A stretch of DNA of 64,000 nucleotides from Sphingobium sp. CAP-1 (GCF_009720145.1 NZ_CP046252.1:1798001-1862000), one strand, 5' to 3'; shown: positions 7,162 through 16,423, counted from the first letter of the stretch. The notes: generated from the sequence alone by a model not told the origin. A program made the numbers and translations.

Positions 7162-8478
7162 ATGGCCACGATCCCCCCCCATAATCCGACACCCTTCCCC
7201 TGGGTCGACCTCGTCATCATCCTGGCGCTCGTCGCCGTGAATGGCGTGTTCGCCATGTCCGAACTGGCGATCGTGTCGGCGCGCAAGCCGCGCTTGCAGG
7301 CGATGGAGAAAGCCGGGCGCAGCGGCGCGCGCACCGCGCTGGAACTGGCGGCGGACCCCGGCAAATTCCTGTCGACGGTGCAGATCGGCATCACCCTGAT
7401 CGGCATCATTTCCGGCGCCTATTCGGGCGCCAGCCTGGGCGGCCCGGTGGGCGAGCGGTTGCAGGGGCTGGGCCTGTCGCCGAATATAGCCGAAAATCTG
7501 GGCTTCGCGCTGGTCATCGGCCTGACCACCTATGCCTCGCTGATCGTGGGCGAACTGGTCCCCAAGCAATTCGCACTGCGCAAGCCGGAGCCGATCGCGG
7601 TGCTGGTGGCGACGCCGATGCTGTGGCTGTCGAAACTGACCGCGCCGATCGTGTGGGTGCTGGACGCATCGAGCAGCCTGATCTTCAAGGCGCTGGGCCT
7701 GGCGCGCGAATCGGAAAGCCATGTCACCGCCGAGGAACTGCATCTGATCGTCGCGGAGGCGAGCAAGTCGGGCGTGATCGAAGAAAGCGAGCGCGCGATC
7801 ATCTCCGGCGTCGTCCGCCTCGCCGACCGGCCGGTGCGCGAGGTCATGACCCAGCGCATGGATGTCGACTGGATCGACATCGCCGCCGACGACGCGACGA
7901 TTCGCGCGCGGCTGCTGGATACGCCGCACACCCGCCTGCCGGTGGGGCGCGGGTCGGTGGAGGATATTATCGGCATCGTCCAGGCGCGCGACATCATGAC
8001 CGCCCTGTTCCGGGGCGAGCCGCTGAACCTCGAATCGCTGATGCGCAAGGCCGAGGTCGTCCCCGACCAGGTCGATGCGATGGACGCGCTGGACGTGTTG
8101 CGCCGCTCCGACGTACCGATGGTGATGGTCCATGACGAATATGGCCATTTCGAAGGGATCGTGACACCCGCCGACCTGCTCTCTGCGATCGCCGGCCATT
8201 TCGCGTCCGACCGCGACGCCTATGACGAGCCAGAGGTGGTCGAACGGGAGGATGGCAGCCTGCTGGTGTCGGGCCAGATGCCGATCGACCAGTTGGCCGA
8301 ACGGATCGGCATCAACCTGTCGGAGGATCGCGACTACGCCACCGTCGCCGGTCACGCGTTGTGGCTGCTCAAGCGCCTGCCCGAAGTGGGCGACTATGCG
8401 CAGGATCAGGGCTGGCGTTTCGAGATTGTCGACATGGACGGGCGCAAGATCGACAAGCTGCTGGTGACGGAACGCTGA
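7162..8478 (+). CDS. CNNM/CorC (HlyC) family membrane protein with CBS domains
   Basis: A 438-residue inner-membrane protein of the 'hemolysin family' (TlyC/CNNM), linked to magnesium or cobalt export and resistance. It has an N-terminal DUF21 membrane domain (about residues 10-200) with the signature NGVFAMSELAIVSAR and GELVPKQFALRKPE, a pair of CBS domains (about 215-335, with VREVMTQRMDVDWID and GIVTPADLL), and a C-terminal CorC/HlyC domain (about 355-435, SGQMPIDQLAERIG to GWRFEIVDMDGRKID). The order is that of the full-length family. It diverges from the OmpA-type gene and ends tail to tail with ppx. Ion specificity is not evident. Confidence 0.93.
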   Translation: MATIPPHNPTPFPWVDLVIILALVAVNGVFAMSELAIVSARKPRLQAMEKAGRSGARTALELAADPGKFLSTVQIGITLIGIISGAYSGASLGGPVGERLQGLGLSPNIAENLGFALVIGLTTYASLIVGELVPKQFALRKPEPIAVLVATPMLWLSKLTAPIVWVLDASSSLIFKALGLARESESHVTAEELHLIVAEASKSGVIEESERAIISGVVRLADRPVREVMTQRMDVDWIDIAADDATIRARLLDTPHTRLPVGRGSVEDIIGIVQARDIMTALFRGEPLNLESLMRKAEVVPDQVDAMDALDVLRRSDVPMVMVHDEYGHFEGIVTPADLLSAIAGHFASDRDAYDEPEVVEREDGSLLVSGQMPIDQLAERIGINLSEDRDYATVAGHALWLLKRLPEVGDYAQDQGWRFEIVDMDGRKIDKLLVTER

Positions 8479-8490
8479 GCATTTTGAAGT

Positions 8491-8505
8491 CGGCTGAAAC
8501 AGCCG
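8491..8505. terminator. short hairpin between convergent genes
   Basis: CGGCTG-AAA-CAGCCG, a 6-bp stem in the 61-base gap between the CorC-type gene and the end of ppx. It could serve both directions; there is no long T-run, so support is weak. Confidence 0.35.
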
Positions 8506-8539
8506 TCGATTCCCAAAATACGGAAAAAAGACGCGCGCT

Positions 8540-10063
8540 TTATCCCTGCCTGCCCAGCAACTGATATTTGACACCCATCGCCTGCGCCAGATTGCGCAGC
8601 CGGCGTTCCACCGCCTCGCCGTAAAGATCGACATCCTCGTCGCGCAGATGCAGGTCGATACGATCGCCCTGCCGTTCCAGACGCGACACCGCCAGCGGCC
8701 CTTCGACCCCGCCCGACAAGCGCTGCGCCAGCCGGATCGCCAGCCCCCACAGCGCCGCACGGTGCAGCGCTTCGGGCCGGGCGATCCGGTCGAGGCCCAT
8801 GGGGACGGCCACACCGCCACCGAAATGGCTGTGCAGCGCCTGCCCCAGCATCGCCCGCTCGGCCGCCGTGATGCCGACCCAGTTGCTGTGCAACGCGATT
8901 TCCACACCGCGTTCGGCACGGAAATCAGGATTGGCGCGCCAACTTACATCGGCCAGCAGGCAGGCGGCGCGGCGGATACGGCGCATGGCCGCGTCGTCAT
9001 CGGGAAAAAGCGGCGCGATCCAGCGGTCGATACGGTCGCCATGGCCGCGAAAGCGCGCCTGCGCCTCCCCTTCCGCCTCGGCCGCGACCAGCAGCGGGTC
9101 ATCGCCACGAATATCCTCCGGCAGATCCTCGTAGAGCAGCCCTTCGCGCAAGCCATAGGCCGACACGACCAGCCGTGTGGACTTTAATTGCCGCACCACC
9201 ACCGACAGCAGAGCAGTCGCGTCAGGCATGGTCGGCACGCGCGATCCGGTCATGGCCGGAATCTGTTTGAGCCGGGTGCGATCGACATGGGAAACGATGC
9301 GGGTAAGCTGTTCGGCACGCGCCGCGCTCATCTCATATTGATGGACCACCGGCAGCGGAAAGCTGGTCAGTTGCATGTCGAACCGGGCGAGCGCACGCCA
9401 TGATCCGCCGACCAGATAGAAAGGCAGGCCCGGCTCTGACTTCCACCCTGCCTTGTCCAGCATCCGCGTAACGGTGCGCTCCAGCGCGCGTGGTCCCTTG
9501 GCCCTGATCTGCGGCAGACGCAGCACACCCAGCGGCAGCGAAATCGTCTGCTCGACCGCGCCCTTGCGCACCCGCGCCAGTTCCAGACTGCCGCCGCCCA
9601 GATCGCCGACGATGCCGTCCGCCCCCGGTATGCCCGACAGCACACCCATCGCCGCGCCGATCGCCTCCTGCGCGCCGGTCAGCAATTCGACGGTCAGGCC
9701 CATATCCTTTGCGCGGGCGATGAACTCTGCCCCATTGGTGGCGTCGCGCACCGCCGCCGTGGCGACGCAGCGTATTTCCGTCACCTTCATCGCCCGGCAC
9801 AGATGGGCGAAGCGGCCAACCGCGCGCAATCCGCGCTCCATCGCCTCCGGCTCGATCGCCCCGGTCCGGGCCAGCGACGCGCCAAGGCCGGCCATCACCT
9901 TTTCGTTGAACAGGATGAAGGGGATGCGGCGCGGCCCGTCATAGACGACCAGGCGCACGCTGTTGGAACCGATGTCGATGATGGCGGTGCGCGCATGGGC
10001 CGGCTGCGGCGATGTCGCCATCTGTTCGGCGACGGCGCGGACACGGCTCAGCATCGAATTCAT
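8540..10063 (-). CDS. ppx: Ppx/GppA phosphatase (exopolyphosphatase)
   Basis: Cytosolic enzyme of the ASKHA fold that removes terminal phosphates from inorganic polyphosphate, or from pppGpp in the GppA branch. The 507-residue product has the first phosphate loop AIIDIGSNSVRLVVYDG (about residues 28-44), the catalytic Glu region GAQEAIGA near 136-143, and the second loop GDLGGGSLELARV near 158-170. A C-terminal domain of about 190 residues follows, as in long Ppx enzymes. It is the last gene of a leftward operon, only five bases after ppk1, so polyphosphate synthesis and breakdown are made from one mRNA. Exopolyphosphatase is favoured over GppA by this neighbour. Confidence 0.93.
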   Translation of the reverse strand: MNSMLSRVRAVAEQMATSPQPAHARTAIIDIGSNSVRLVVYDGPRRIPFILFNEKVMAGLGASLARTGAIEPEAMERGLRAVGRFAHLCRAMKVTEIRCVATAAVRDATNGAEFIARAKDMGLTVELLTGAQEAIGAAMGVLSGIPGADGIVGDLGGGSLELARVRKGAVEQTISLPLGVLRLPQIRAKGPRALERTVTRMLDKAGWKSEPGLPFYLVGGSWRALARFDMQLTSFPLPVVHQYEMSAARAEQLTRIVSHVDRTRLKQIPAMTGSRVPTMPDATALLSVVVRQLKSTRLVVSAYGLREGLLYEDLPEDIRGDDPLLVAAEAEGEAQARFRGHGDRIDRWIAPLFPDDDAAMRRIRRAACLLADVSWRANPDFRAERGVEIALHSNWVGITAAERAMLGQALHSHFGGGVAVPMGLDRIARPEALHRAALWGLAIRLAQRLSGGVEGPLAVSRLERQGDRIDLHLRDEDVDLYGEAVERRLRNLAQAMGVKYQLLGRQG

Positions 10064-10068
10064 GGGCG

Positions 10069-12207
10069 TCAGGCTTTCCCGCGCAGGCGCAACGTCGGCA
10101 CCGCTTCATTGTCGAACGCCGCACCGCGCCCGGACAGCGACGGGTTGGTCATGAAATAACGGTGCAGGTTGAACGGTTTGTCGCCCGGCTCCAGCCGCGT
10201 ATAGAGGCCGTCGCTGGCCAGCGACCAGCTTTGTTCGGTATCGATCAGATTGGCGACCATCACCTGGTCGAGAATCTGGTCATGGACCGTCTCATTCTCC
10301 ACGGGCGCCAAAAATTCGACGCGCCGGTCGAAGTTGCGCGGCATCCAGTCGGCCGAGCTGATATAGACTTTCGCGCCGTTGTTGGGCAGCGCCTTGCCGT
10401 TGCCGAACACGGCGATGCGGCTATGCTCCAGAAAGCGGCCGACGACCGATTTCACCCGGATATTTTCCGACATGCCCGGAACGCCCGGCCGCAGACAGCA
10501 TATGCCGCGGATGATGAGGTCGATCTGGACGCCTGCATTGCTGGCCGAATAGAGTTTTTCGATGATCGCCGGATCGACCAGACTGTTCATCTTGGCCCAG
10601 ATGGTGCCCGGACGGCCGGCGCGGACATGCTCGATTTCCGCGTCGATACAGGCGCACAGCGTATCGCGCAGATCGCGGGGCGACATGACCAACCGCTCCA
10701 GCTTCTGCGGTTCGACATAGCCGGTGATGTAATTGAACAGGGCGGCGGCATCGCGGCCATAAGCCGGATCGGCGGTGAAGAAGCTCAGATCGGTATAGAT
10801 GCGCGCAGTGATCGGGTGATAATTGCCGGTGCCGAAATGACAGTAGGTGCGGAACTGCTCGCCCTCGCGCCGGACGACCATCGACACTTTGGCATGGGTT
10901 TTCCAGTCGATGAAGCCATAGACCACCTGCACGCCTGCGCGCTCCAGCGCGTCGGCCCACATGAGATTCTGCTCTTCGTCGAAACGCGCCTTCAGCTCGA
11001 CCACCGCCGTCACCGATTTGCCCGCCTCCGCCGCGTCGATCAGCGCGCGGATGATCGCCGACTGCTTGCCGGCGCGATAGAGCGTCTGCTTGATCGCGAC
11101 CACATCCGGGTCGGTCGCCGCCTGCTTCAGGAAGGATATGACAACGTCGAACGCTTCATAGGGATGGTGAACGACGATGTCCTTGGCGCGGATCGCGGCG
11201 AAACAGTCGCCGCCATATTCGCGGATGCGCTCCGGGAAACGCGGGGCATAGGGTTCGAACTTCAGGTCGGGCCGGTCAGCGTCGACAATGCCGGACAGGT
11301 CGCCGATGCCGATGAACCCTTCCACCTCGACCACGATCGCCTCATGGCCCTGAAGCATGTCCTGCAACATCTCTTCGACCGGCTCCGGGATACGCTCCTC
11401 TATCTCCATGCGGATCACCCGGCCGCGGCGGCGGCGCTTGATCGCGCTGCGGAAATAACGGACCAGATCCTCCGCCTCTTCCTCAATCTCTATGTCGCTG
11501 TCACGAATGATGCGGAACACGCCGCTGTTGCGAACGCGATAGCCGGGGAAGAGATCGGCTGAAAAGCGCCGGATCACTGCCTCCAGCGCCATATAGCGCG
11601 CCGGTTCGCCCGGCACGCGCACGAACCGCGCAAGCGAGGACGGAATCATCACCAGTTCACGGATCGGCTGCTTGTCGGACAGCCGCTCCAGATCGAATAC
11701 GATCGACAGCCCCTGATTGGGGATGAAGGGAAAGGGATGCGCCGGATCGAGCGCCTGGGGCGTCAGAATCGGGAAGATTTGCGTCAGGAAATGGTCGCGC
11801 AGCCAGTTGGCGCAGGGATAGTCCATTTCCGCCGCCGGGCCGATTACCTCTATCCCGACCTGCACCAGTTCGCCGTGCAGCGCCCCCCATACTTTCTGCT
11901 GCGCGCGCATCAGGCTGGCGGTGGCGTCGGTGATCGCGCCCAGTTGTTGCCCCGGAGTCAGGCCGTCGGCGGAGTGCAGGTCGACATCCTGCAACTGTTG
12001 CCCCTTGAGGCCCGCGACCCGGACGGAGAAAAACTCATCCAGGTTCGCGCCTGAAATCGACAGGAAGCGCAGCCGTTCCAGCAGCGGATGGGCGCGGTTC
12101 ATCGCCTCTTCCAGCACCCGCTGGTTGAACGCCAGCCAGGACAGTTCGCGGTTGAAATAGCGGTCGCTGGCGGGGGCCAGGATGGCGATGGGATCGGCTT
12201 CGGCCAC
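10069..12207 (-). CDS. ppk1: polyphosphate kinase 1
   Basis: PPK1 reversibly moves the gamma phosphate of ATP onto polyphosphate chains; it is membrane-associated and supports stress survival. The 712-residue length is typical. The N domain begins with YFNRELSWLAFNQRVLEEA, the standard opening of the family. The phospholipase-D-like catalytic part carries the autophosphorylated His at about residue 457 in YCHFGTGNYHP, and the C-terminal half has RGICCLRPGVPG, SVVGRFLEHSRIAVFGNG and SSADWMPRNFDRRVE. It starts three bases after the hdaA stop and is followed five bases later by ppx. The tight spacing makes hdaA-ppk1-ppx one operon. Confidence 0.97.
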   Translation of the reverse strand: MAEADPIAILAPASDRYFNRELSWLAFNQRVLEEAMNRAHPLLERLRFLSISGANLDEFFSVRVAGLKGQQLQDVDLHSADGLTPGQQLGAITDATASLMRAQQKVWGALHGELVQVGIEVIGPAAEMDYPCANWLRDHFLTQIFPILTPQALDPAHPFPFIPNQGLSIVFDLERLSDKQPIRELVMIPSSLARFVRVPGEPARYMALEAVIRRFSADLFPGYRVRNSGVFRIIRDSDIEIEEEAEDLVRYFRSAIKRRRRGRVIRMEIEERIPEPVEEMLQDMLQGHEAIVVEVEGFIGIGDLSGIVDADRPDLKFEPYAPRFPERIREYGGDCFAAIRAKDIVVHHPYEAFDVVISFLKQAATDPDVVAIKQTLYRAGKQSAIIRALIDAAEAGKSVTAVVELKARFDEEQNLMWADALERAGVQVVYGFIDWKTHAKVSMVVRREGEQFRTYCHFGTGNYHPITARIYTDLSFFTADPAYGRDAAALFNYITGYVEPQKLERLVMSPRDLRDTLCACIDAEIEHVRAGRPGTIWAKMNSLVDPAIIEKLYSASNAGVQIDLIIRGICCLRPGVPGMSENIRVKSVVGRFLEHSRIAVFGNGKALPNNGAKVYISSADWMPRNFDRRVEFLAPVENETVHDQILDQVMVANLIDTEQSWSLASDGLYTRLEPGDKPFNLHRYFMTNPSLSGRGAAFDNEAVPTLRLRGKA

Positions 12208-12210
12208 GGA

Positions 12211-12849
12211 TTACTCGCGCTGGTCGGTGGAGGGATCGGGCGGGACTATAGGCAAAAATCCCGCCGATTGCAGGGTCTCTTTCGCCATTGCGACCGAAAT
12301 CTTACGGCCCGATGACAGGGCTGCCCGATCGAGCAGTCGCGTCACCTCGGCGATCGCGCCATAACGATGCTCGACCCGGCGCAGCAGCCAGTCGGGCACA
12401 TCGGGCGCATAGCTCGCCCCGGCAAGGTCGAAGGCGCGGCAGATCAGCGCACGGGCCAGCGCGTCATCCGGCTCCTCGATCGCGACATGGGGGACGGCAG
12501 CGAGGCGCGATCGCAGATCGGGCAGCGCCACGGTCCAGCCGGCAGGCGGCGCCTGCCCCACCATCAGCAGCGGGCGGCGCTCGGTCTGCGCTTCGTTCCA
12601 GGCGTGAAACAGGCGATGTTCATCGTCGCCCTGCGCGTCATCGATGATCTCGCCCCCGCTCATCTGCGCGAAGTGGCGCGCCAGCGTGGAGCGACCCGAC
12701 AGCGGCGGCCCGGTCAGCACGCTGACCGACAGCGGCCAGTCGCGCCAGCGCTCCAGATGGGCGACGGCGATGCGGTTGGCGGCGCTGACCAGGAAGTCCC
12801 CTGCCCCCGCACCACCATGCCAGTCGAAAGGCAGGCTGATCTGGCTCAT
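12211..12849 (-). CDS. hdaA: HdaA-type regulatory inactivator of DnaA, P-loop Lys replaced by Arg
   Basis: A 212-residue AAA+ protein without the DnaA DNA-binding domain. Hda binds the DNA polymerase sliding clamp and makes DnaA hydrolyse ATP after initiation. The clamp-binding motif is at the N-terminus (QISLPF, residues 3-8). The Walker A region is GPPLSGRS (47-54), with Arg53 where the family has Lys; the Walker B is IIDDAQ (68-73). The C-terminal helical lid has HRYGAIAEVTRLLDRAAL with the arginine expected for the sensor II region. Its ATG overlaps the upstream stop as ATGA, and ppk1 follows after three bases. The degenerate P-loop may mean weak or altered nucleotide binding. Confidence 0.87.
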   Translation of the reverse strand: MSQISLPFDWHGGAGAGDFLVSAANRIAVAHLERWRDWPLSVSVLTGPPLSGRSTLARHFAQMSGGEIIDDAQGDDEHRLFHAWNEAQTERRPLLMVGQAPPAGWTVALPDLRSRLAAVPHVAIEEPDDALARALICRAFDLAGASYAPDVPDWLLRRVEHRYGAIAEVTRLLDRAALSSGRKISVAMAKETLQSAGFLPIVPPDPSTDQRE

Positions 12850-14117
12850 TGCGACGGCGGGGTCGCCTGACGCCGGCTGATCCGCAGCGTCGTGCCGGAC
12901 ACCGCGACCGTGAAGCCGCGCGCCTGCAAGCCCGCGCGCAGCATGTCAGCCGTGCCATCAAAGCTGACCTGCATGACCGATGTGCCGCCCAGCGCCAGGC
13001 TGCTGGTCGCGGCCGAGCGGACACCGGGGATGGAGCGCACGGTCGATTCACCCGCCCCGACCGATCCAACATCGGGCGTGTCGAACTGGATCGAAAAGCT
13101 GGTCGTGCCGGCGGCCGGCGCAATGGTGGGTGCATCGAGCGCCTCGATCGGCGCTTCGGTCGCATTCTCGATCGCCAGCGCGTCGGGATCGACCGGCTCC
13201 TCGATGATGAGCGAGGGGTCGGGCCGCAGCCGCCCGTCATTGAGCGCGCGGATATAGAGCAAGTCGATCCGCCGGGCGCCCTCGTCCAGCATCTGAGCAA
13301 TGCCGCTATCGTTCGACGCGCGCAACGTGACGCTGCCGATCAGACTATTGTCCGGGCCATAGCGCGCGGTGAAGGTGCCGGTGACGGGACCGCCAGGCCA
13401 GGCACGGTCAAGCCGCGCGATCGGAATCACCACGTCGGCCGCGCCATATTGGTCGAGCAGCACGCGCCACCACAGGCGGCCCCGCCGCCCGGCCTGGCCG
13501 GCATTCAACAGGATCGGGTCGGCAATCGACCCGGCGACGCGGACATAATCGATCGCGCTGTCGCCGGTGCGATAGCGCGCCCATGCCTTCTGCCATTCGT
13601 TGATGCGTTCATAGGATACGGCCGAACCGCCGTCCCATAGCACCGGGATGACCAGCAGCGGCGGCGACCGCATCACATTGCCGGACACACCCAGCAACGC
13701 GCCGGTGCGCGCGCGGTCGAACAATATGCCCAGCGTCGCGACATAGCGATTGGGGCCATTCTGCTCATATTCGACCTCGATACCCGAAATCATCGCTTCC
13801 AGTTGCGAATCGGACAGGTCCGGCGCGCCCGTTCCGCCATGGGTGCGGGTCCACAGCATCCGCCACGCCTGCCGCTGGGCCATGCGCCAGCCGGCATAGC
13901 GGGCGCTGTCGGCATCCTTGGCGAACACATCGACCTTGACCCCGCGCACCTCGAAATCGCCGCCGCTGGCGATTGGCGGCACGCCGCGTTCCCCCTCCAT
14001 CTGCGCGAACAGCGCTGCGGCGGCGAGGCCGAGCGCGATGGCGAACAGGATCTGGACGGGCCGCGAGAGCAGGCGCACAAAGGCTGCGGGACGGGTTAGG
14101 GACTGGCTGAGGCTCAC
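12846..14117 (-). CDS. membrane-anchored protein of unknown function, DUF2066-like
   Basis: A 423-residue protein with one N-terminal hydrophobic segment (about residues 16-36) that is a signal or anchor, so most of it should be periplasmic. It contains FEVRGVKVDVFAKDADSARYAGWRMAQ-type sequence after the signal and a long all-alpha/beta body resembling the DUF2066 group. The last 70 residues read like a ferredoxin-fold heavy-metal-associated domain without the CxxC pair (SFDGTADMLRAGLQARGFTVAVSG). No function is known. The frame opens at a GTG at 14165, but the GTG at 14117 has AAAAGGG at a good distance and is preferred. It is the first gene of the operon that continues with hdaA, and diverges from purM. 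Confidence 0.75.
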   Translation of the reverse strand: MSLSQSLTRPAAFVRLLSRPVQILFAIALGLAAAALFAQMEGERGVPPIASGGDFEVRGVKVDVFAKDADSARYAGWRMAQRQAWRMLWTRTHGGTGAPDLSDSQLEAMISGIEVEYEQNGPNRYVATLGILFDRARTGALLGVSGNVMRSPPLLVIPVLWDGGSAVSYERINEWQKAWARYRTGDSAIDYVRVAGSIADPILLNAGQAGRRGRLWWRVLLDQYGAADVVIPIARLDRAWPGGPVTGTFTARYGPDNSLIGSVTLRASNDSGIAQMLDEGARRIDLLYIRALNDGRLRPDPSLIIEEPVDPDALAIENATEAPIEALDAPTIAPAAGTTSFSIQFDTPDVGSVGAGESTVRSIPGVRSAATSSLALGGTSVMQVSFDGTADMLRAGLQARGFTVAVSGTTLRISRRQATPPSQ

Positions 14118-14241
14118 GCGCGCCCTTTTGGCGGGATTTGCTCGTGATGCCAAGCGGCAACGCACGACTTATCCCCACCTGGGTCGGGTAGGATGGCGCG
14201 AAACTCGACATATCGCCGTTTCGACCGTAGAGGACCGCCTC

Positions 14242-15336
14242 ATGAGCGAGAACGAATCCTACAGCTACGCCAAGGCTGGCGTCGACATCGCCGCGGGCAA
14301 CGCCCTTGTCCGCGCTATCGCCCCGCTGGCCAAGGCCACCCGCCGTCCCGGCGCGGACGCCGAACTGGGCGGCTTTGGCGGCTTCTTTGATCTCAAGGCC
14401 GCCGGCTATGACGATCCTCTGCTGGTCGCGGCCAATGACGGCGTGGGCACCAAGCTGAAACTGGCGATCGACCATGATCGCCATGACGGCGTAGGCATCG
14501 ACCTGGTCGCCATGTGCGCCAACGACCTGATCGTGCAGGGCGCGGAGCCGCTCTTCTTCCTCGACTATTATGCCACCGGCAAGCTGGAGTCGGGCGTGGC
14601 CGAACGCGTCATCGCCGGTATCGCCGAAGGCTGTCGCCAGGCCGGTTGCGCGCTGATCGGCGGCGAAACCGCCGAAATGCCGGGCATGTATGGTCCGGGC
14701 GACTATGATCTGGCCGGCTTCTGCGTCGGCGCGGTGGAACGAGCCAAGGCGCTGACCGGCAATCGGGTGAAGGCCGGCGACGTGCTGCTGGGCCTCGCTT
14801 CGTCCGGGGTTCACTCCAACGGCTATTCGCTGGTGCGCCGCCTCGCCGCCGACAAGGGGTGGAAGCTCGATCGCCCGGCGATCTTCGATCAGGACGTGCT
14901 GCTGATCGACGCGCTGATGGCGCCGACCCGGATTTACGTGAAGAGCCTGCTGCCGCTGGTCCGCGCCGGCATGATCAATGCGCTGGCGCATATCACCGGC
15001 GGCGGCCTGCTGGAAAATATTCCCCGCGTCCTGCCCGATGGCGCGCACGCGACGGTGGACGCCGACGCCTGGCCGCAGCCGCGCCTGATGGCCTTCCTCC
15101 AGGCGCAGGGCCATATCGAGCCGGAAGAAATGGCGCGCACCTTCAACTGCGGCGTCGGCATGGTGCTGGCCGTGGACGAAGCCCATGTCGCCGCCGTGAC
15201 GAAATCGCTGGAGGATGCGGGCGAAACCGTGTTCCGCATCGGCGCCGTGAGCGAGGGCGAGAAGGGTTGCACCGTCAAGGGCAGCGCCGAGACGTGGAGC
15301 GCGAAGGCCGACTGGTCAGCGACGCATCTGGGGTAA
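14242..15336 (+). CDS. purM: phosphoribosylformylglycinamidine cyclo-ligase
   Basis: PurM (AIR synthetase) closes the imidazole ring of the purine precursor with ATP, the fifth step of IMP synthesis. The 364-residue product matches the family: YAKAGVDIAAGNALV at the N-terminus, ANDGVGTKLKLA near residues 66-77, the VAMCANDLIVQGAEPLFFLDY signature near 90-110, GGETAEMPGMY near 140-150, and the C-terminal HITGGGLLENIPRVLP and TFNCGVGMV. The ATG at 14242 is the first in frame that fits; the frame runs open upstream through the divergent promoter region. purN follows after a gap that holds a dispersed palindrome, so the pair may be one transcription unit. Confidence 0.97.
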   Translation: MSENESYSYAKAGVDIAAGNALVRAIAPLAKATRRPGADAELGGFGGFFDLKAAGYDDPLLVAANDGVGTKLKLAIDHDRHDGVGIDLVAMCANDLIVQGAEPLFFLDYYATGKLESGVAERVIAGIAEGCRQAGCALIGGETAEMPGMYGPGDYDLAGFCVGAVERAKALTGNRVKAGDVLLGLASSGVHSNGYSLVRRLAADKGWKLDRPAIFDQDVLLIDALMAPTRIYVKSLLPLVRAGMINALAHITGGGLLENIPRVLPDGAHATVDADAWPQPRLMAFLQAQGHIEPEEMARTFNCGVGMVLAVDEAHVAAVTKSLEDAGETVFRIGAVSEGEKGCTVKGSAETWSAKADWSATHLG

Positions 15337-15346
15337 AGCCCGCCCT

Positions 15347-15423
15347 CCGTTCGGTTCGAAATCCTGAGCCTGTCGAAGAGCGAGAACGGCGCGCAAGGTT
15401 CTCGACAGGCGCGCACCGAACGG
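15347..15423. repeat. dispersed palindrome, family A, copy 1 (purM-purN gap)
   Basis: Inverted repeat with outer arms CCGTTCGGT and ACCGAACGG and inner arms around CCTGTCGAAGAGCGAGAA and TTCTCGACAGG. It fills most of the 95-base purM-purN gap. Arms share the core GAGCCTGTCGAA with the copies at 17375 and 62250. Confidence 0.75.
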
Positions 15424-15431
15424 GGTTGGGT

Positions 15432-16382
15432 ATGAACAAGGCAAAAGTCGGCGTCCTGATTTCCGGCCGTGGCTCCAACATGGCGGCGTTGCTCTATGCG
15501 GCGAAGGCCGAAAATTGTCCCTATGAGATCGTACTGGTCGCCGCCAATGATCCCGATGCGCCCGGCCTGGCGCTGGCCGCCGCCGAGGGGATCGCGACCT
15601 TCGGCCAGAGCCACAAGGGGCTGAAACGCGCCGAATTCGACCGGATTATCGACGCGCAGTTGCGCGACGCCGGAGCACATTATGTCGCGCTCGCCGGCTA
15701 TATGCGACTGCTCTCGCCGGAGTTCGTTGCCGGCTGGGACAACCGGATGCTCAACATCCACCCCAGCCTGCTGCCCAAATATAAGGGGCTGGATACGCAC
15801 CAGCGGGCGATCGATGCGGGCGACAGCCATGCCGGCTGCTCGGTCCATGTCGTGACGGCGGAGTTGGATGACGGGCCGGTGCTGGCGCAGACCCCGGTGG
15901 CGATCCTGCCCGGCGACAGCGCGGACAGCCTGGCCGCCCGCATCCTGATCGCCGAGCATCAGCTTTATTCCCGCACGCTGGCCGATTTCGTCACGCGCGA
16001 GCGTCAGCCCGACTGGCTGCTGAACAAGGTCCGTGAAGCCGCGCTCGCCTTGCCGCAGGCGGACGAGATCGTGTCGCACGGGATGCCCTGCTTCGGCGTG
16101 GTGAAGGGTAAGAAATTCGCCTATTTCACCCGCGACCATCATGGCGACGGCATCATCGCGGTGCTGGTCAAGACCAGCGCGCCGGAGGAGCAGGCGACGC
16201 TGATCGAGGCCGACCCCGACCGCTATTATCGCCCCGCTTATTTCGGCAACGACTGGGTCGGCATCCGCCTCGACCTGGGCGACACCGACTGGGATCATAT
16301 CGCCGACCGCCTGCGATCGAGCTGGCGCCAGATCGCGCCGAAGAAGCTGCTGGGCCTGATGGATATCGCGGAGCAGTTCTGA
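15432..16382 (+). CDS. purN: phosphoribosylglycinamide formyltransferase fused to a YjbR-like domain
   Basis: PurN moves a formyl group from 10-formyl-tetrahydrofolate to GAR in purine synthesis. Residues 1-190 are a complete formyltransferase: GVLISGRGSNM near residue 7, the catalytic NIHPSLLP with Asn108 and His110, and ELDDGPV with Asp147. The protein runs on to 316 residues, about 110 more than usual. The added part (about 195-310) resembles the MmcQ/YjbR (CyaY-like fold) family: LLNKVREAALALPQADE, SHGMPCF, KKFAYFTRD, and a closing DHIADRLRSSWRQIAPKKLL. The join is in one frame with no stop, so this is a true fusion in the sequence. The added domain's role is unknown. The ATG at 15432 follows the dispersed palindrome. 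Confidence 0.93.
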   Translation: MNKAKVGVLISGRGSNMAALLYAAKAENCPYEIVLVAANDPDAPGLALAAAEGIATFGQSHKGLKRAEFDRIIDAQLRDAGAHYVALAGYMRLLSPEFVAGWDNRMLNIHPSLLPKYKGLDTHQRAIDAGDSHAGCSVHVVTAELDDGPVLAQTPVAILPGDSADSLAARILIAEHQLYSRTLADFVTRERQPDWLLNKVREAALALPQADEIVSHGMPCFGVVKGKKFAYFTRDHHGDGIIAVLVKTSAPEEQATLIEADPDRYYRPAYFGNDWVGIRLDLGDTDWDHIADRLRSSWRQIAPKKLLGLMDIAEQF

Positions 16383-16423
16383 CCCCTTCCCTTCGGACGG
16401 CATGATCCCCATAGAGTCGAGCC

